64,000 nt of DNA from Xylaria sp. FL1777 (taxonomy: Eukaryota > Ascomycota > Sordariomycetes > Xylariales > Xylariaceae): the NCBI GenBank assembly GCA_022578965.1, contig MU400707.1:1-64000 (forward strand), in the 5' to 3' direction. Below the pieces are notes generated by a model. It had not been told where the DNA came from. It saw only the letters and a program-made list of their open reading frames with translations, and searched no databases. This document shows, piece after piece, positions 53,841-64,000 of the stretch (its first letter is position 1; every line of letters begins with the position of its first letter). The translations under genes were made by a program, and so were the position numbers.

Positions 53841-56324
53841 ATGGCCTTCCTTGTCAACCTTCTCCCATCCGTTCCCGCCAGTCACCCCACCCAGGTCGAA
53901 ACTAAGAGCATAAAACACCAAACAACATCATCCGCCGCTATTGCCGCCTCAGCCACTCACTCGCGGTCCTCACCCGGAGTCACCGTATCTGTCTCGAGAG
54001 CCGTCGACACGCTCTTGTACTTTAAAGACGGCCTGACCGCTCGCCAGCGCGAGGAGAGAAGGCTCCGGGACGAGTACCGCCAAGTCCTCCTTGCCCGCAT
54101 GCACAATGCCGAGTCCTGCCGCCAGTGGGATGCTGCTGCCCAAGAACTCGACATCCTCGATGGTAACGAAGACTGGAAGGCCGATACGTCGACCGGAGAT
54201 TACAATCCAGATATCCTCTCGAGGCGTCTGAAAGACCTTGATGAGGCCCGCCTAGCTGGCGACGTGCGCGCCATGATGTACCTCGTCAGGACTGCTCTGT
54301 CACGCGATCTTGGTGGCATGGGCAATATCGACCTCTACCGCCACTCTTATTGCGGTACCAAGAAACTGATTGAGCGCTACGTCGACTCTGCCCTGCAGAC
54401 TATCGCTGCTCTCGTCGACCGTAGTACTCCCTACTCACGCATCCCCGTCCATGGTGACGACAATGACGACGATGACGACATCAACAACGACAAATTTGGG
54501 CCCCGGGATCTCCTAGACGCCATGTTATACGCCCGCCAGAGCTTCGGCCGAAGTGCCCTTCTATTGAGCGGCGGTGGTACCTTCGGCATGACGCATATCG
54601 GCGTTCTGAAGGCATTATTCGAGGCCAAGCTCCTTCCTCGCATCATCTCTGGCGCGTCGGCCGGCTCCATTGTGTGCGCCGTGTTCTGCGCCAAGACGGA
54701 TGACGAGATACCTAGGCTTATCGAGGAGTTCCCGCACGGCGATCTAGCCGTGTTTGAGGAGCATGGAAATGAGGATGGACTACTCGATCATTTGCGTAGA
54801 TTGTTGACGGAGGGCAATTGGTCTGATATCAAACACCTGACCCGCGTCATGCGCGATCTACTAGGCGACATAACCTTCCAAGAAGCTTATAACCGTACCA
54901 GACGTATATGTAATATATGTGTGTCTACGGCATCCATCTACGAGCTCCCTCGGCTTCTCAACTACGTCACAGCACCCAACGTTATGATTTGGTCTGCCGT
55001 TGCTGTCTCCTGCTCTGTCCCTCTCGTCTTTAGCGCCGGCGCGCTACTCGTGAAAAATCCACTGACAGGAGAACATTGCCCTTGGAATCCGACACCGCAG
55101 GTATGGATAGATGGCTCTGTTGACAACGACCTGCCTATGACGAGGCTCTCCGAGATGTTCAATGTCAACCACTTCATCGTCTCCCAAGTAAACCCCCACG
55201 TTGTTCCTTTCTTAGTGAAAGACGATATGCCGTGTCCCTCTAACAACGGCCACCATTCTGTCATCTACAAGGAAGAGTTCGATTGGTTACATACTATGAC
55301 GTCTCTTGCCAAGACCGAAGCACTGCATAGAATGCAATTCATGGCAGAAATCGGCGTGTTTCCCAATCTTGTCGGCAAGCTTCGGTCAATCCTAAGCCAG
55401 AAATACTCGGGCGATATCAATATTCTACCTGCCATTGGCGTTTTCGATCTCCCCAAGATCCTAAGAAATCCCACGACCGAGTTCATGACGCGTTCATGTC
55501 TCCTCGGCGAGCGCGCTACGTGGCCTAAATTAGCCCGCATATGGGATCGTTGCGCTATTGAACTCGCTCTAGATCGTGCCGTCCATGCACTACGAGCCCG
55601 CGTCGTCTTTAGCAAAAGTCAGGTCGACCTACGGAGGATGGCCACGGGTTCTTTAGCAATTTGGCATAGAGGTCACGAACGATTCGCGGCAGTGCCTACA
55701 CAAATTGAGGGGGCGCCCTTCAAGGAAAAGCTGAAGCATCGCCATCGGAGATCAAGCGGCAGCAGTCTAATTAACCATTACGGCCTCCTCTACGAATCGC
55801 CTTATAGTGTTATGGATAACGACTCTGGTGACGATGAGCGATTGGAGATATCAGTACAGTATCCTCGCGGAAAGCCTAATCTGAAACTGAAGAAGTTTCC
55901 AAAGCATCATACACTCGTAACTGGACCACAAACTGGCCCGGTGTTGTCTTCCACTTTCGAGACCGAATCATTCGATTTTTGTCAGCCGACGTCGACATCC
56001 TCAACCAAGCCTTTAAACAAATACACTCTGCCTTCTCCCAAGAGACATACCACGAATTCAAAACAACCCGACTCTGCGAAGACCGCGTGTGGTGACACCA
56101 CTCCCACTTTTGAAACCGCATCCATGACCTCACCACCATCAATTGTTAGCAAGGATGCCGGATTTGGGACGAGCGCCTCGGACGCCGACGTCGAAAGCCA
56201 TGCCGATGCAGATGTAGATGCGGATGCGTCCGATTCCGTGTTTAGATCATCAGACCCTTGTGAGGATACCCCCGCGGCGCTGGAGACTCTTCCATCGTCG
56301 AAGAGAGTTTGCTCGTTGGCCTAA
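53841..56324 (+). CDS. Patatin-domain triacylglycerol lipase (Tgl3/4/5-like)
   Basis: A single-exon 827-residue protein. An N-terminal region of the DUF3336 type (about residues 55-195, with KDGLTARQREERRLRDEYRQ) precedes a patatin domain (PF01734). The domain has the oxyanion motif GGGTFG (244-249), nucleophile elbow GASAGS (Ser273) and catalytic aspartate in WIDGSVDND (Asp424). This arrangement is that of fungal lipid-droplet lipases Tgl3, Tgl4 and Tgl5, which release fatty acids from stored triacylglycerol, with acyltransferase activity in some members. An acidic Asp-rich run (206-214) interrupts the region before the patatin motif. The C-terminal ~150 residues are low-complexity and Asp/Ala-rich with a DADAD repeat. 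Catalytic residues are all present. Substrate and location are inferred from the family. Confidence 0.93.
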   Translation: MAFLVNLLPSVPASHPTQVETKSIKHQTTSSAAIAASATHSRSSPGVTVSVSRAVDTLLYFKDGLTARQREERRLRDEYRQVLLARMHNAESCRQWDAAAQELDILDGNEDWKADTSTGDYNPDILSRRLKDLDEARLAGDVRAMMYLVRTALSRDLGGMGNIDLYRHSYCGTKKLIERYVDSALQTIAALVDRSTPYSRIPVHGDDNDDDDDINNDKFGPRDLLDAMLYARQSFGRSALLLSGGGTFGMTHIGVLKALFEAKLLPRIISGASAGSIVCAVFCAKTDDEIPRLIEEFPHGDLAVFEEHGNEDGLLDHLRRLLTEGNWSDIKHLTRVMRDLLGDITFQEAYNRTRRICNICVSTASIYELPRLLNYVTAPNVMIWSAVAVSCSVPLVFSAGALLVKNPLTGEHCPWNPTPQVWIDGSVDNDLPMTRLSEMFNVNHFIVSQVNPHVVPFLVKDDMPCPSNNGHHSVIYKEEFDWLHTMTSLAKTEALHRMQFMAEIGVFPNLVGKLRSILSQKYSGDINILPAIGVFDLPKILRNPTTEFMTRSCLLGERATWPKLARIWDRCAIELALDRAVHALRARVVFSKSQVDLRRMATGSLAIWHRGHERFAAVPTQIEGAPFKEKLKHRHRRSSGSSLINHYGLLYESPYSVMDNDSGDDERLEISVQYPRGKPNLKLKKFPKHHTLVTGPQTGPVLSSTFETESFDFCQPTSTSSTKPLNKYTLPSPKRHTTNSKQPDSAKTACGDTTPTFETASMTSPPSIVSKDAGFGTSASDADVESHADADVDADASDSVFRSSDPCEDTPAALETLPSSKRVCSLA

Positions 56325-57035
56325 TGAGACCCCGACAAGCAACTTCAGCGTAGATGTCATTTTGTGTACACGAGTATAGTATGTATAGGAAGTTAACGCT
56401 GATGATGGGTTCATTGTCGAAACGTCTGGTCTTCATGACCCTCTACTTAGGCGCTCTCAGCGGCCCCCATTTTATGCGATTCTCGGGCTAAATTTTGATG
56501 GAGCACCGGATTACCTTCCCCCTCAGAAGGTCTCGGGGTAAATCAGCGTCCGCTTCCCAGGCGTTGCCCCAAAGGGAACCTTCGAAAGGCCAATTCATCG
56601 ATACCTGGATCTTAATAGCAAGAGAACATCGATTCAAATCAAGCCTATCAAACGCGCCTGTTAGGCGAGAAGATAGCTACGCATAAATGATATCGAGTCA
56701 GGGCTTGGTCAAGGACCAGCATACCCCAGGTTTTAGATGTTGGCCGAGCTTCTTCTACATTACTACGGCGTTGGCTCAATCACATCTTGTCTATCAATCT
56801 CAAGGAAAGGCCAATACACGACAACGCATTTGGAAAGCATTACATCGTAATAGATCAAGACATCTTCTTGTCAAGAATTATTTTGGGGAGTGGGGGATTC
56901 TAGCCGCCGTATATCCGTAGCATTAGACAGGCTATCTCTCTAGGAAACTAATTTTTCTAACTCGTTCCCCGCTATACGTTACGACGATAAACTCTACACT
57001 CAACCACAAGGTGATATGTAATTATAGAAGGAGAA
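56325..57035. other. Convergent intergenic region
   Basis: The 3' ends of the patatin lipase and the minus-strand zinc-cluster regulator face each other here. Short ORFs lack motifs. I see nothing else. Confidence 0.5.
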
Positions 57036-60000
57036 TTAGTATTCTTCACTAAGACCCTCTGACAGCCCGTAGAGTTCCTCTGTCCCCGTAAATCCCATCC
57101 AAGGATTGAATATCAGTCCGGCATCTTCCCGACGCGCGTCGATGGCCATAACCCAAGGAGAAGAGGAAGCGGAACACGGAGGCAGTTGTTGTGGGTGCGA
57201 TTGAGGTTGGGACTGTTGGCTCGTAGTACTACCATAATTGCTTAGAGGGAACGTGAAGGTACCCATTGTGACATTTCGCGGAGTGGAGATTCCATGTGTT
57301 GATGATGATACGGGCGGGAATAGATCGCGGGTGCCAGTGCTTGTGCTCGTGCTTGATCCTCGAACAATGCCTATGCTGGGGATTGGCGGTGTCCTCGTTT
57401 GCGGGACCGACGCATACGCCGTCCCGGGCTGGTTCGCGGCGATCTCATGACTGTCGTCGGTGAAGTCGGATTGTAGGAGCAGACTCTGTACAGATAGGCG
57501 CTGGCGCGAGATTGCGAACTGGGATATCTTGGACGAAGAACGCGGGCCCGCGGGCTCGGGCTCGGGCTCGGAGTGCGTTTCTTGTGTTCGTGTTTGCAGC
57601 TGCGCATGTTCAGCTAGACGTTTGGAGTAGCTTGATATGAGATGTTCCAGCGCAACACTCTGTAGAGCGAGTACCGGTCAGCAGCCATTCAGTCAGCCAG
57701 TATCGAGTGGAATAATCGGGGATGATTGGTGTGACATGGCCCCGCGGGCCGGGAATCATCTTCGGAGGCAGGGAGTGACAGGCTAGATACGGGCGGATGA
57801 ATGGACGGACTTACCAGAGGTCGCGTCGAAGCTGAGTACTGGAAGAATTTGGTGATGAAGTGTAGTGAAATACGGCGAGCTTTGTGGATGGATGACTCGA
57901 GCGTCGAAGTTGCACACGGGAGACGTGCCCCGAACATGACGAGGCGTGCGCTCTCAAACGCGCACACGGCTGCGTCACGTTCCAGGAGAAGCAGTCCGTT
58001 GCTGCGTCCATGGCTCCCACTGGGGTGGTAAGTCGTGACAAAGTCTCCCAGAATGCGAAGTATATTCTCAGCGTGTTCAAGGCATCGTGCTTGCACTTCG
58101 ATTTCGGGTCGTTAGTCATACATCCTTTTCTACAAAGACAGGGGCCCTCGACGTGGCCTTGGGAGGAAGCGGATATGTGTATAAGGGATCTAGCAACCCG
58201 GGACAGGGACAGGGAACTTGTTCTGCTCCTGGTCCTGTATATACTAGTAGGCAAGCCAGGGGCAACCCAACACGGATACGAACTCACTAGCGATGCGATC
58301 TTGGGAGCAGATGTTGGCAAGAATTCGGGACGGAGCTGCTTCGCTGTAGCCGGGCAGAAACATACGGTATAAGTCGCAGTGGCACTGATAGTAGGACACT
58401 AGGGGTCTTTGGTTAGTGCACGACCGCCAAGCCATCGATGAGGACGGGTGTATGAGTTTCTCTCGCCTTCGCGAGGATAGAGGCGGTGCTACGGCACGAC
58501 ATACTATGCAGCATCACAAACTGGGCTGGCCATGCGCATGCAACCAGATTAGAAGCAGAGTACTGGTCTTCCGGGCCGAGTGCGGCTTGCAGACACGCCA
58601 GCTCCTGTTCGAACTGCCGGATACGGTCCGCGATCGTAGAGGGAAACTCTTCGCCGAGGCCGACCCGCCGGTTGAATCTGTAACGACGCTCATCGGTCAG
58701 TTTTCTTCTTCTGTTGTCTCCTGCCGCCCTCGCGGGTTGGCCGAGTGGGCTCAGCATGTCATTCCACTAAAGACATACCTCATGATCGCACGCCGAGCCG
58801 AGATGAGCCGCACATAGACCCCGCGCAATCCCATGGCCGCGACGTTGTCGGATGCACTCGGTCTAAGCATCCCCGTCTGACGCTGTTGTCCGGCCTCGAA
58901 GATTTCCTCCCTGCATGGCAGCTGGAGATAGATGGTCTCTTCGGGGCAGAGCTCGAACTCGCGCAAGCCGACGCAAAAGTAATCGTCGAGGAGGTACAGC
59001 GCCCAGAAGAGTCGCCGACGTGCCTCTTGAGCCACGAAGGCTAATTCGGAGCGCTCGTAATTCAACCGTAAGGCGACGGCCGTCCGTGCCGCTAGGGCTG
59101 CGAGCATCTAGGGGGCCCCATCAGAAGTCAGTGGTCTATTCCCTCCAGATGTCGACTGACGGGTGTCCTATAGGGGCAGTGTTGCCTTGGTGCGCTCAAT
59201 TCAACCTGTAACCAGGGGAAGATATCGCCTGGAAGCTAAATCAGGGGACCCCGAAACATGTTAACTTACAAAGGCAGTCGGGAACTCGCCACTCTCGATG
59301 CGATAGCGGATGACGAGGAGAAGAGCTTGCAGATGGAAGATGGATGGACGGCCAATATGCTGGAGAATAAGCTGCTCGGCCTCCTGCGCCCAGATAGGGT
59401 GACAAAGGGCTGCGCGCTGGAGGTGTAGCGACGTAACGGCGCAGACTACGCGAACTAGAATCAGCTACCGCCATTCGATGGTCATCTGCGAGTAATTCCA
59501 AAGCACGAGACGCTTCAATGGCGGGATTGCAAAAAGATGACTCCGAGGGTTGCTTACTAGCGAACTTGAGCGGCTCATTGACGGTGCCATCGCGACACCG
59601 CCGGATGACGGTGGGCTTATGGAGAAAGGCAAAAAAAGGGAGAGGATATAAGTAATCGAAATAGCCTTCTATATGTTCCGCAACCATCGCAGCATCTGGC
59701 AGTGAAATTCCCGAGCCATTCTCGGCAGTGCTCTCTCCAGGTTCGGGGGATGAAGGGTTCTCATTATCGTCATGGTCGACTGCCGGATCCTGCCGGTGCG
59801 CTGACGTCTCCTGCCCCGGCGTAGACGATGAGCGGTCGCCATCCGGGGTAGCAGCGGGAGTAGTAGCACCTTGTTTCCTAGCAGCCGGGTATGTGCACTC
59901 CCGCCCCTTGCGGGCACAGTTGAAGCAGCTTGGTACCTCGCCGTGGCAACGTGTTTTCTTGAGGTGGCACGGAATACAGGCCTGCATGCGTCTCCGACGC

Positions 60001-60284
60001 TCGGGCGATTTTAGATAGCGGCCAGGTGACCTGCTTGGTGACTGTTGGAATGAACATTCAAAGCCCAAGCGATCACAGTTTTGGCAGAGCCCTTCCCGCC
60101 CATCGCAACGGACCTTGCGTACCCTGCACTGAGAGCATGTGGCACGCCTCGTCCTGGGTAAAGCCGTTGGTATGACGATGGGTCCTGGCCTTCTTTCCGC
60201 CCTCGAGGCTTGTCCTGGACAATCATCTTCGCTACCGTCGTCACGGCGAGTGCTGTGCGATGGACGTAGTGGTCTCAGAGTCAT
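57036..60284 (-). CDS. Fungal transcription factor with two tandem Zn2Cys6 clusters
   Basis: Seven minus-strand exons (60284-59558, 59454-59270, 59107-58779, 58677-58505, 58398-58288, 58095-57815, 57659-57036) give an intact 809-residue protein; exon 6 has a textbook CTAAC branch site. Two complete Zn2Cys6 clusters follow each other: cysteines 50, 53, 60, 67, 70, 77 and 103, 106, 113, 120, 123, 130, both C-x2-C-x6-C-x6-C-x2-C-x6-C and exactly 53 residues apart. A fungal-specific transcription factor domain begins near residue 210 (DAAMVAEHIEGYFDYLYPLP) and runs through HPIWAQEAEQLIL, EARRRLFWALYLLDDYF and YYQCHCDLYRMFLPGYSE to about 600. The C-terminal ~200 residues are Ser/Thr/Pro-rich, a likely activation or regulatory tail. 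Most family members carry one cluster and bind as dimers; two in one chain is uncommon. Targets are unknown; the lipase and aldo/keto reductase neighbours are candidates by position only. Confidence 0.9.
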
Positions 60285-61710
60285 CACCGGACAGCCCAGA
60301 AGTAAGGCTCAGCGAGGACCAATAATATAATTCGAGCTTCCGTGGCTTCTTCTTCTTCTTCTTCTTCTTCGTCTTCCCTTTGCCCTATCTCTCTCCCCGT
60401 CCCAAGTATGCTCATTCTCTCATGGGTTGAGTTACACAAATTTGGTCAGACGTCTCCAGCTAGTATTAATTTCTCAACGACTAGCTCAGGTTGGAGATAT
60501 AGATGGAAACCTATGTGAGGCTACATTACGATGACGGGATCTTGATTTCATCCTTGCCCGGTAGACCCTGTACAAGAGCCCTGTATAGTCACAATAGTAT
60601 ACGACACTATCCCGGACGGTAGGCAGCTAGACTAGGCACCTCCTCCACATCTTCAGGGCATGTGCAGATCTCTCCGCATCGTGTGGGGAAAGTGGACTTG
60701 AGATTACCATCGCATATCTTCCACCGCGTAGGTTAACAACTCGCTTACTTAAGTTATTAATAGACGAGGAGAAAACCTACATAGAAGCGAAGCTGAAAAC
60801 ACCATTAAAGTCACCCTTTCTGGTTGAGTATACACTGGCTCTCCCATCATTGCATCGAGCCCGTTCAATGACAATAAGTGCCTAGGGTAGTTGGCTTCGG
60901 ATGAACATGGTAAGCGCACGAATCATCATGCGCTTGGCCAAACAGGCGGCGTACTTGAGAGCGCACACCACCTTAGCACGAATGGCGCAACAAGGGGCAG
61001 TCGTCAGCCTTCGGCAAAGTTGCTCATTCTCGGCCTAGACAAGTACATGTACCATAGCAGAGCTATAAAATACTTGTTCAGCCCGCATCACTGAAATGCA
61101 TCATTAGAATGGTCTATCTGCGCAGATACGGCCTTGAAAGATGTGGACTCTATTATTGAGGTCACGACACCAAGACTTCGGAGATGCGGTCCTGACATAT
61201 ACTTACATGTAGAAAGAGAGGGGATAAAGTGGATATTGGCGGGCGGAATCAAAGAAGTGGTTTTCCGAGGTTCCGCAGCTTCGCTCCACAACAGATCGGG
61301 CAGGGGTTCCCATATTTACTTCTCCATATCGACTAGATAGTCTTCATTAAGCACTTAAGTTCCTTATCTAAGATGGTAGCCGATTAATTGTCTCACGACA
61401 AGTACCTAGCTAGGTAGTTGCAGCGTCGACGTTCTATGCTTAGTTCTAAAGCTGTTCTGATTTCTCAACTAGTCGTGTTTGAAGCGAGACAAGGAAAGCG
61501 AAATACAATTAGACTGTACACAATTGTCTACTCCTAACCCAAACCCACCAAATACCGTCATAATGGTTGGACACGTGTGAGCAGATCAGATGGCGATCCT
61601 GGCAATCACCATAAGATCTGGCTAACATAGCCGCAATAGCAACATGATGGACGACGTCCTTATATCAAACCGTAGGTCGGCATCACCAGATGACTGTAGG
61701 ATAAGTCCCA
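60285..61710. other. Intergenic region between regulator and aldo/keto reductase
   Basis: About 1.4 kb of divergent promoter DNA. A (CTT)8 run lies at 60346-60370, about 60 bases upstream of the regulator's start codon, on the strand that reads GAA in its leader. Other short ORFs show no motif. Confidence 0.5.
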
Positions 61711-64000
61711 ATGGTCGTAGTGCCCCCGGAATATCTTCGATCGGCTTTGCGAACTCTTATCGCTGAGGGTTCCGCTACACAGCAGCCATTCGTTCGGCAC
61801 ATCCGCCAACGACTTGTTGATCCGAAACCCGACTTCGTCCCCGCCGGGGTGCTGTTCCCGGGGGCTGATGAGTTGACGGAGGAGTGTACAAGGTATCTCG
61901 CTCTTACGAGGTGCCTTTTCTCGAGCAAGATGGCTCAGCTGTCACTGGCGTAGTACGTATACCATGCTACTTTTGGTGGCTTCACGGTTAAAATAATCCG
62001 GTCAAATAGCCTAGATCACTTTGTATGTTCCCTGCACGACGCACGCGCTCGGTGGACCGTCAACTCCAAGCTACACCAGGCTCTGGAAGTCTTTGCTGGT
62101 GACATAGTACAGGCAGTGCAGGCTCTGAAAGAGGTCGACCCTCCGAAACATGACGACCTTGAACAGCAGCTCGTCAAGCTTCACTTATCTCTACAGGAGT
62201 GCCGCCATTACTGCGAGGCACATGAGCCAGACGCTCTCGACTATCCATTCCAGAGATCAGAGAGGCAGGTTGCAGATGTTTTGCACATATTTTATCCTCG
62301 TCGCCCAGCTAGTGCAGCATCCAACGAGGAAGATAATGACTCGTTTCGTCAGTTAGACATCACAGTGGGCGAGGCTACCGAAGCTTTTGCGTTAGGTCCC
62401 TTTATGGTTCCACGACTCTTCAACGGTTTCTGGCAGCTTTCTTCTCCTGCCTGGGGAGCAGCATCTTCCGATTCCCAAGACGCAGCTCTTGTGCAACTGC
62501 TTCGTGCATCACTGACGGCTGCAGATATGGCAGATCACTATGTAAGAATCTCGTTATAGAAACCCCCAAGCGTAGACGTGATGCTTAAATCAAACTACCA
62601 CAGGGGGATGCAGAGCTTGTATATGGACACTTTCGAAACAGGCTCCCACCCCAAGTGAGGGAGAAGGTATTCGCAGCTACGAAATGGTGTGTATTCAAAC
62701 CAATTGACCACGAGATTACCTACGAGTGGGTGCTAGAAGCCGTAAGGGAGCGGTGTAGGCGGCTCGGAGGCAGGGTCGAGCTCCTACAGTTCCATTGGTA
62801 TGATGTGAGTGACCATTCACTGCTTCGCCTCGGTTTCCCTCTTCTGTAACCATAGGGATATCCTGACACCATGTTCAGTATGCAGCAAAAGAATACCTCG
62901 AGATTCTAGTGAAGCTTGTCTCTCTCACGAAGACTCACCCGGAGTTAATCAGTACCGTCGGCCTTTGCAACTTTGATTCACACCATGTCCAAGAAGCCTG
63001 TGATTATCTTCTTTCAAAGAACGGTGCTGTAGGACTCGTGTCCAATCAGATACAGGTAAGAACCGGATTCCCAAGCTAGGAAGTTTGATTAACGAAGCAA
63101 CATCTAGTTCTCTGTTATAGACTCCCGCCCCCTCCAGAAGATGTGTGCGGTATCGTCGAAATACGGCCTAGCCCTTCTTACATATGGTTCATTTGTAGGA
63201 TCCCAGATATATGGTAAAACAACCTGCCCTGCTAATTTTGCATGTAGTGCGGTGGGTTTCTTTCGAGTCGCTGGCTGAACCAGCACTTGCCAGAAATGTA
63301 TTCGGCTTCAAATAACTTCACGCCATCCCAGCGCAAGGTGAATTATAATTTCTGAAACGTGAACGTAGTGTGTAGAGATCGACAACTCTGACTTAGGGAA
63401 TTAGTACTTGGGGATGATTTGTGACTGGGGAAGTTGGGATGACTTCCAAAGGTTATTGTATAAGCTCTCTGTCATCGCACAGAAACATCGCGTAACGCTC
63501 ACGAACGTGGCCACCCGATGGGTCCTAACAAAACCACAGGTCGGTGCAGGTAAGTATTTAAGCAACAAGTGCCCATTCTCCGTCTCAAGCTAAAGATATT
63601 CTCACCCTATGTCCTACATCGGATATTGTTCTGGAGGCTTGCTAATTATACTCAACTATCATTAGTCATTGTAGGAACAAGACTCGGCGTGACAGCGCAC
63701 AATGAAGAGAACCTGGCGGTGTTCGACTTGAAACTGGATGATGAGGACATCAAGGTCAGTCATCGCTGTCCAATATATTTTAATTGCATATAATTTCCCT
63801 CTAATACCGTCTCTACCATGCTTCTCTCCATTACCTCTTTGCTCGTAGTCAAGCAAAACGCATGTCGCAAAAGAGAACTCATCATTAACGCGTGAGACTA
63901 ATGAATCCATGAAGGCGATCGATGAGATTGCTTTAGGCAGTGAAAACGAGAAGACCCTCGCGCTATTCGAGAGTTTAGGTGACTGTGGCAATGAGTATCG
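61711..64000 (+). CDS. Aldo/keto reductase with ~205-residue N-terminal extension (3' end cut by window)
   Basis: Exons 61711-61952, 62010-62541, 62604-62804, 62879-63055, 63108-63194, 63248-63337, 63405-63549 and 63666-63754, plus a last exon from 63897 or 63915 running off the window; phases close throughout. The aldo/keto reductase barrel starts near residue 208 (LGPFMVPRLFNGFWQLS). Its catalytic tetrad is visible: Asp and Tyr in AADMADHYG, Lys in FAATKW, His in LLQFHW. The NADP(H) pocket is VIVGTRLGVTAHNEEN, and the tail reads FESLGDCGNEYR. Before the barrel lies an extension of about 205 mostly helical residues (FVRHIRQRLVDPKPDFVPAG, DELTEECTRYLALTRC, LSLQECRHYCEAHEPDALDYP) that I do not recognise. 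The joining exon 2 (62010-62541) spans both parts without an intron, so this is one gene. The product probably reduces a carbonyl; the substrate is unknown. Confidence 0.85.

Noticed and set aside
1..64000. tRNA, rRNA, CRISPR arrays and intact transposase or reverse transcriptase genes
   Set aside because: No cloverleaf with A/B boxes, no regularly spaced repeats and no transposon protein motifs were recognised on either strand; CRISPR is not expected in a fungal nuclear genome. A tRNAscan and a repeat-library search would settle this.

Overview
This window is nuclear DNA of a filamentous ascomycete (Pezizomycotina, most likely Sordariomycetes-like). The evidence is genes split by short introns (mostly about 45-175 nt) with GT..AG ends and CTRAY branch sites, and families confined to or expanded in such fungi: a HET-domain protein, Zn2Cys6 regulator, FunK1 kinase, LaeA-like methyltransferase, Egh16-like secreted protein and pisatin-demethylase-type P450. 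It opens with about 1.15 kb of extremely AT-rich DNA resembling a RIP-mutated block. Intergenic DNA is strewn with short TACC/GGTA runs. No species can be named from the sequence.

Layout. 1-1150: AT-rich block. 1829-2281: small protein whose six cysteines are all in Cys-Pro motifs (candidate heme-regulatory-motif repeat protein). 3088-5373 (-): HET protein, with a small inverted-repeat element just upstream. 8463-11432: membrane-anchored ZZ/EF-hand protein. 12070-19402: an accessory stretch with an intact MDR oxidoreductase (+), an intact P450 (-) and a decayed LaeA-like methyltransferase (+). 21073-22231: Egh16-like secreted protein. 23995-24636 (-): DUF4149/TMEM205-like membrane protein. 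25540-27204: decayed alpha/beta hydrolase. 27481-29825 (-): SWC3-like SWR1-complex subunit. 30551-32328: ABHD12-like hydrolase with an 8-nt microexon. 33253-34330 (-): FunK1 kinase pseudogene. 36237-37939: N-myristoyltransferase. 40976-41874: 1-Cys peroxiredoxin. 44181-45092 (-): APH-fold kinase. 47081-50263: kelch protein with a BTB-like C-terminal part. 50938-52311: alpha/beta hydrolase. 53841-56324: patatin-domain lipid-droplet lipase. 57036-60284 (-): regulator with two tandem Zn2Cys6 clusters. 61711 to the window end: aldo/keto reductase with an unusual N-terminal extension, cut by the window edge.

The window mixes conserved housekeeping genes (SWC3, NMT, peroxiredoxin, lipase, kelch protein) with accessory and decaying genes (HET, P450/MDR/methyltransferase, FunK1, hydrolase pseudogene). 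Exon structures were derived by hand from splice signals and reading frame, and each coding model closes arithmetically. Three gene remnants carry lesions that canonical splicing does not resolve. Most promising for something under-described are the six-CP repeat protein, the double-zinc-cluster regulator and the N-terminally extended aldo/keto reductase.
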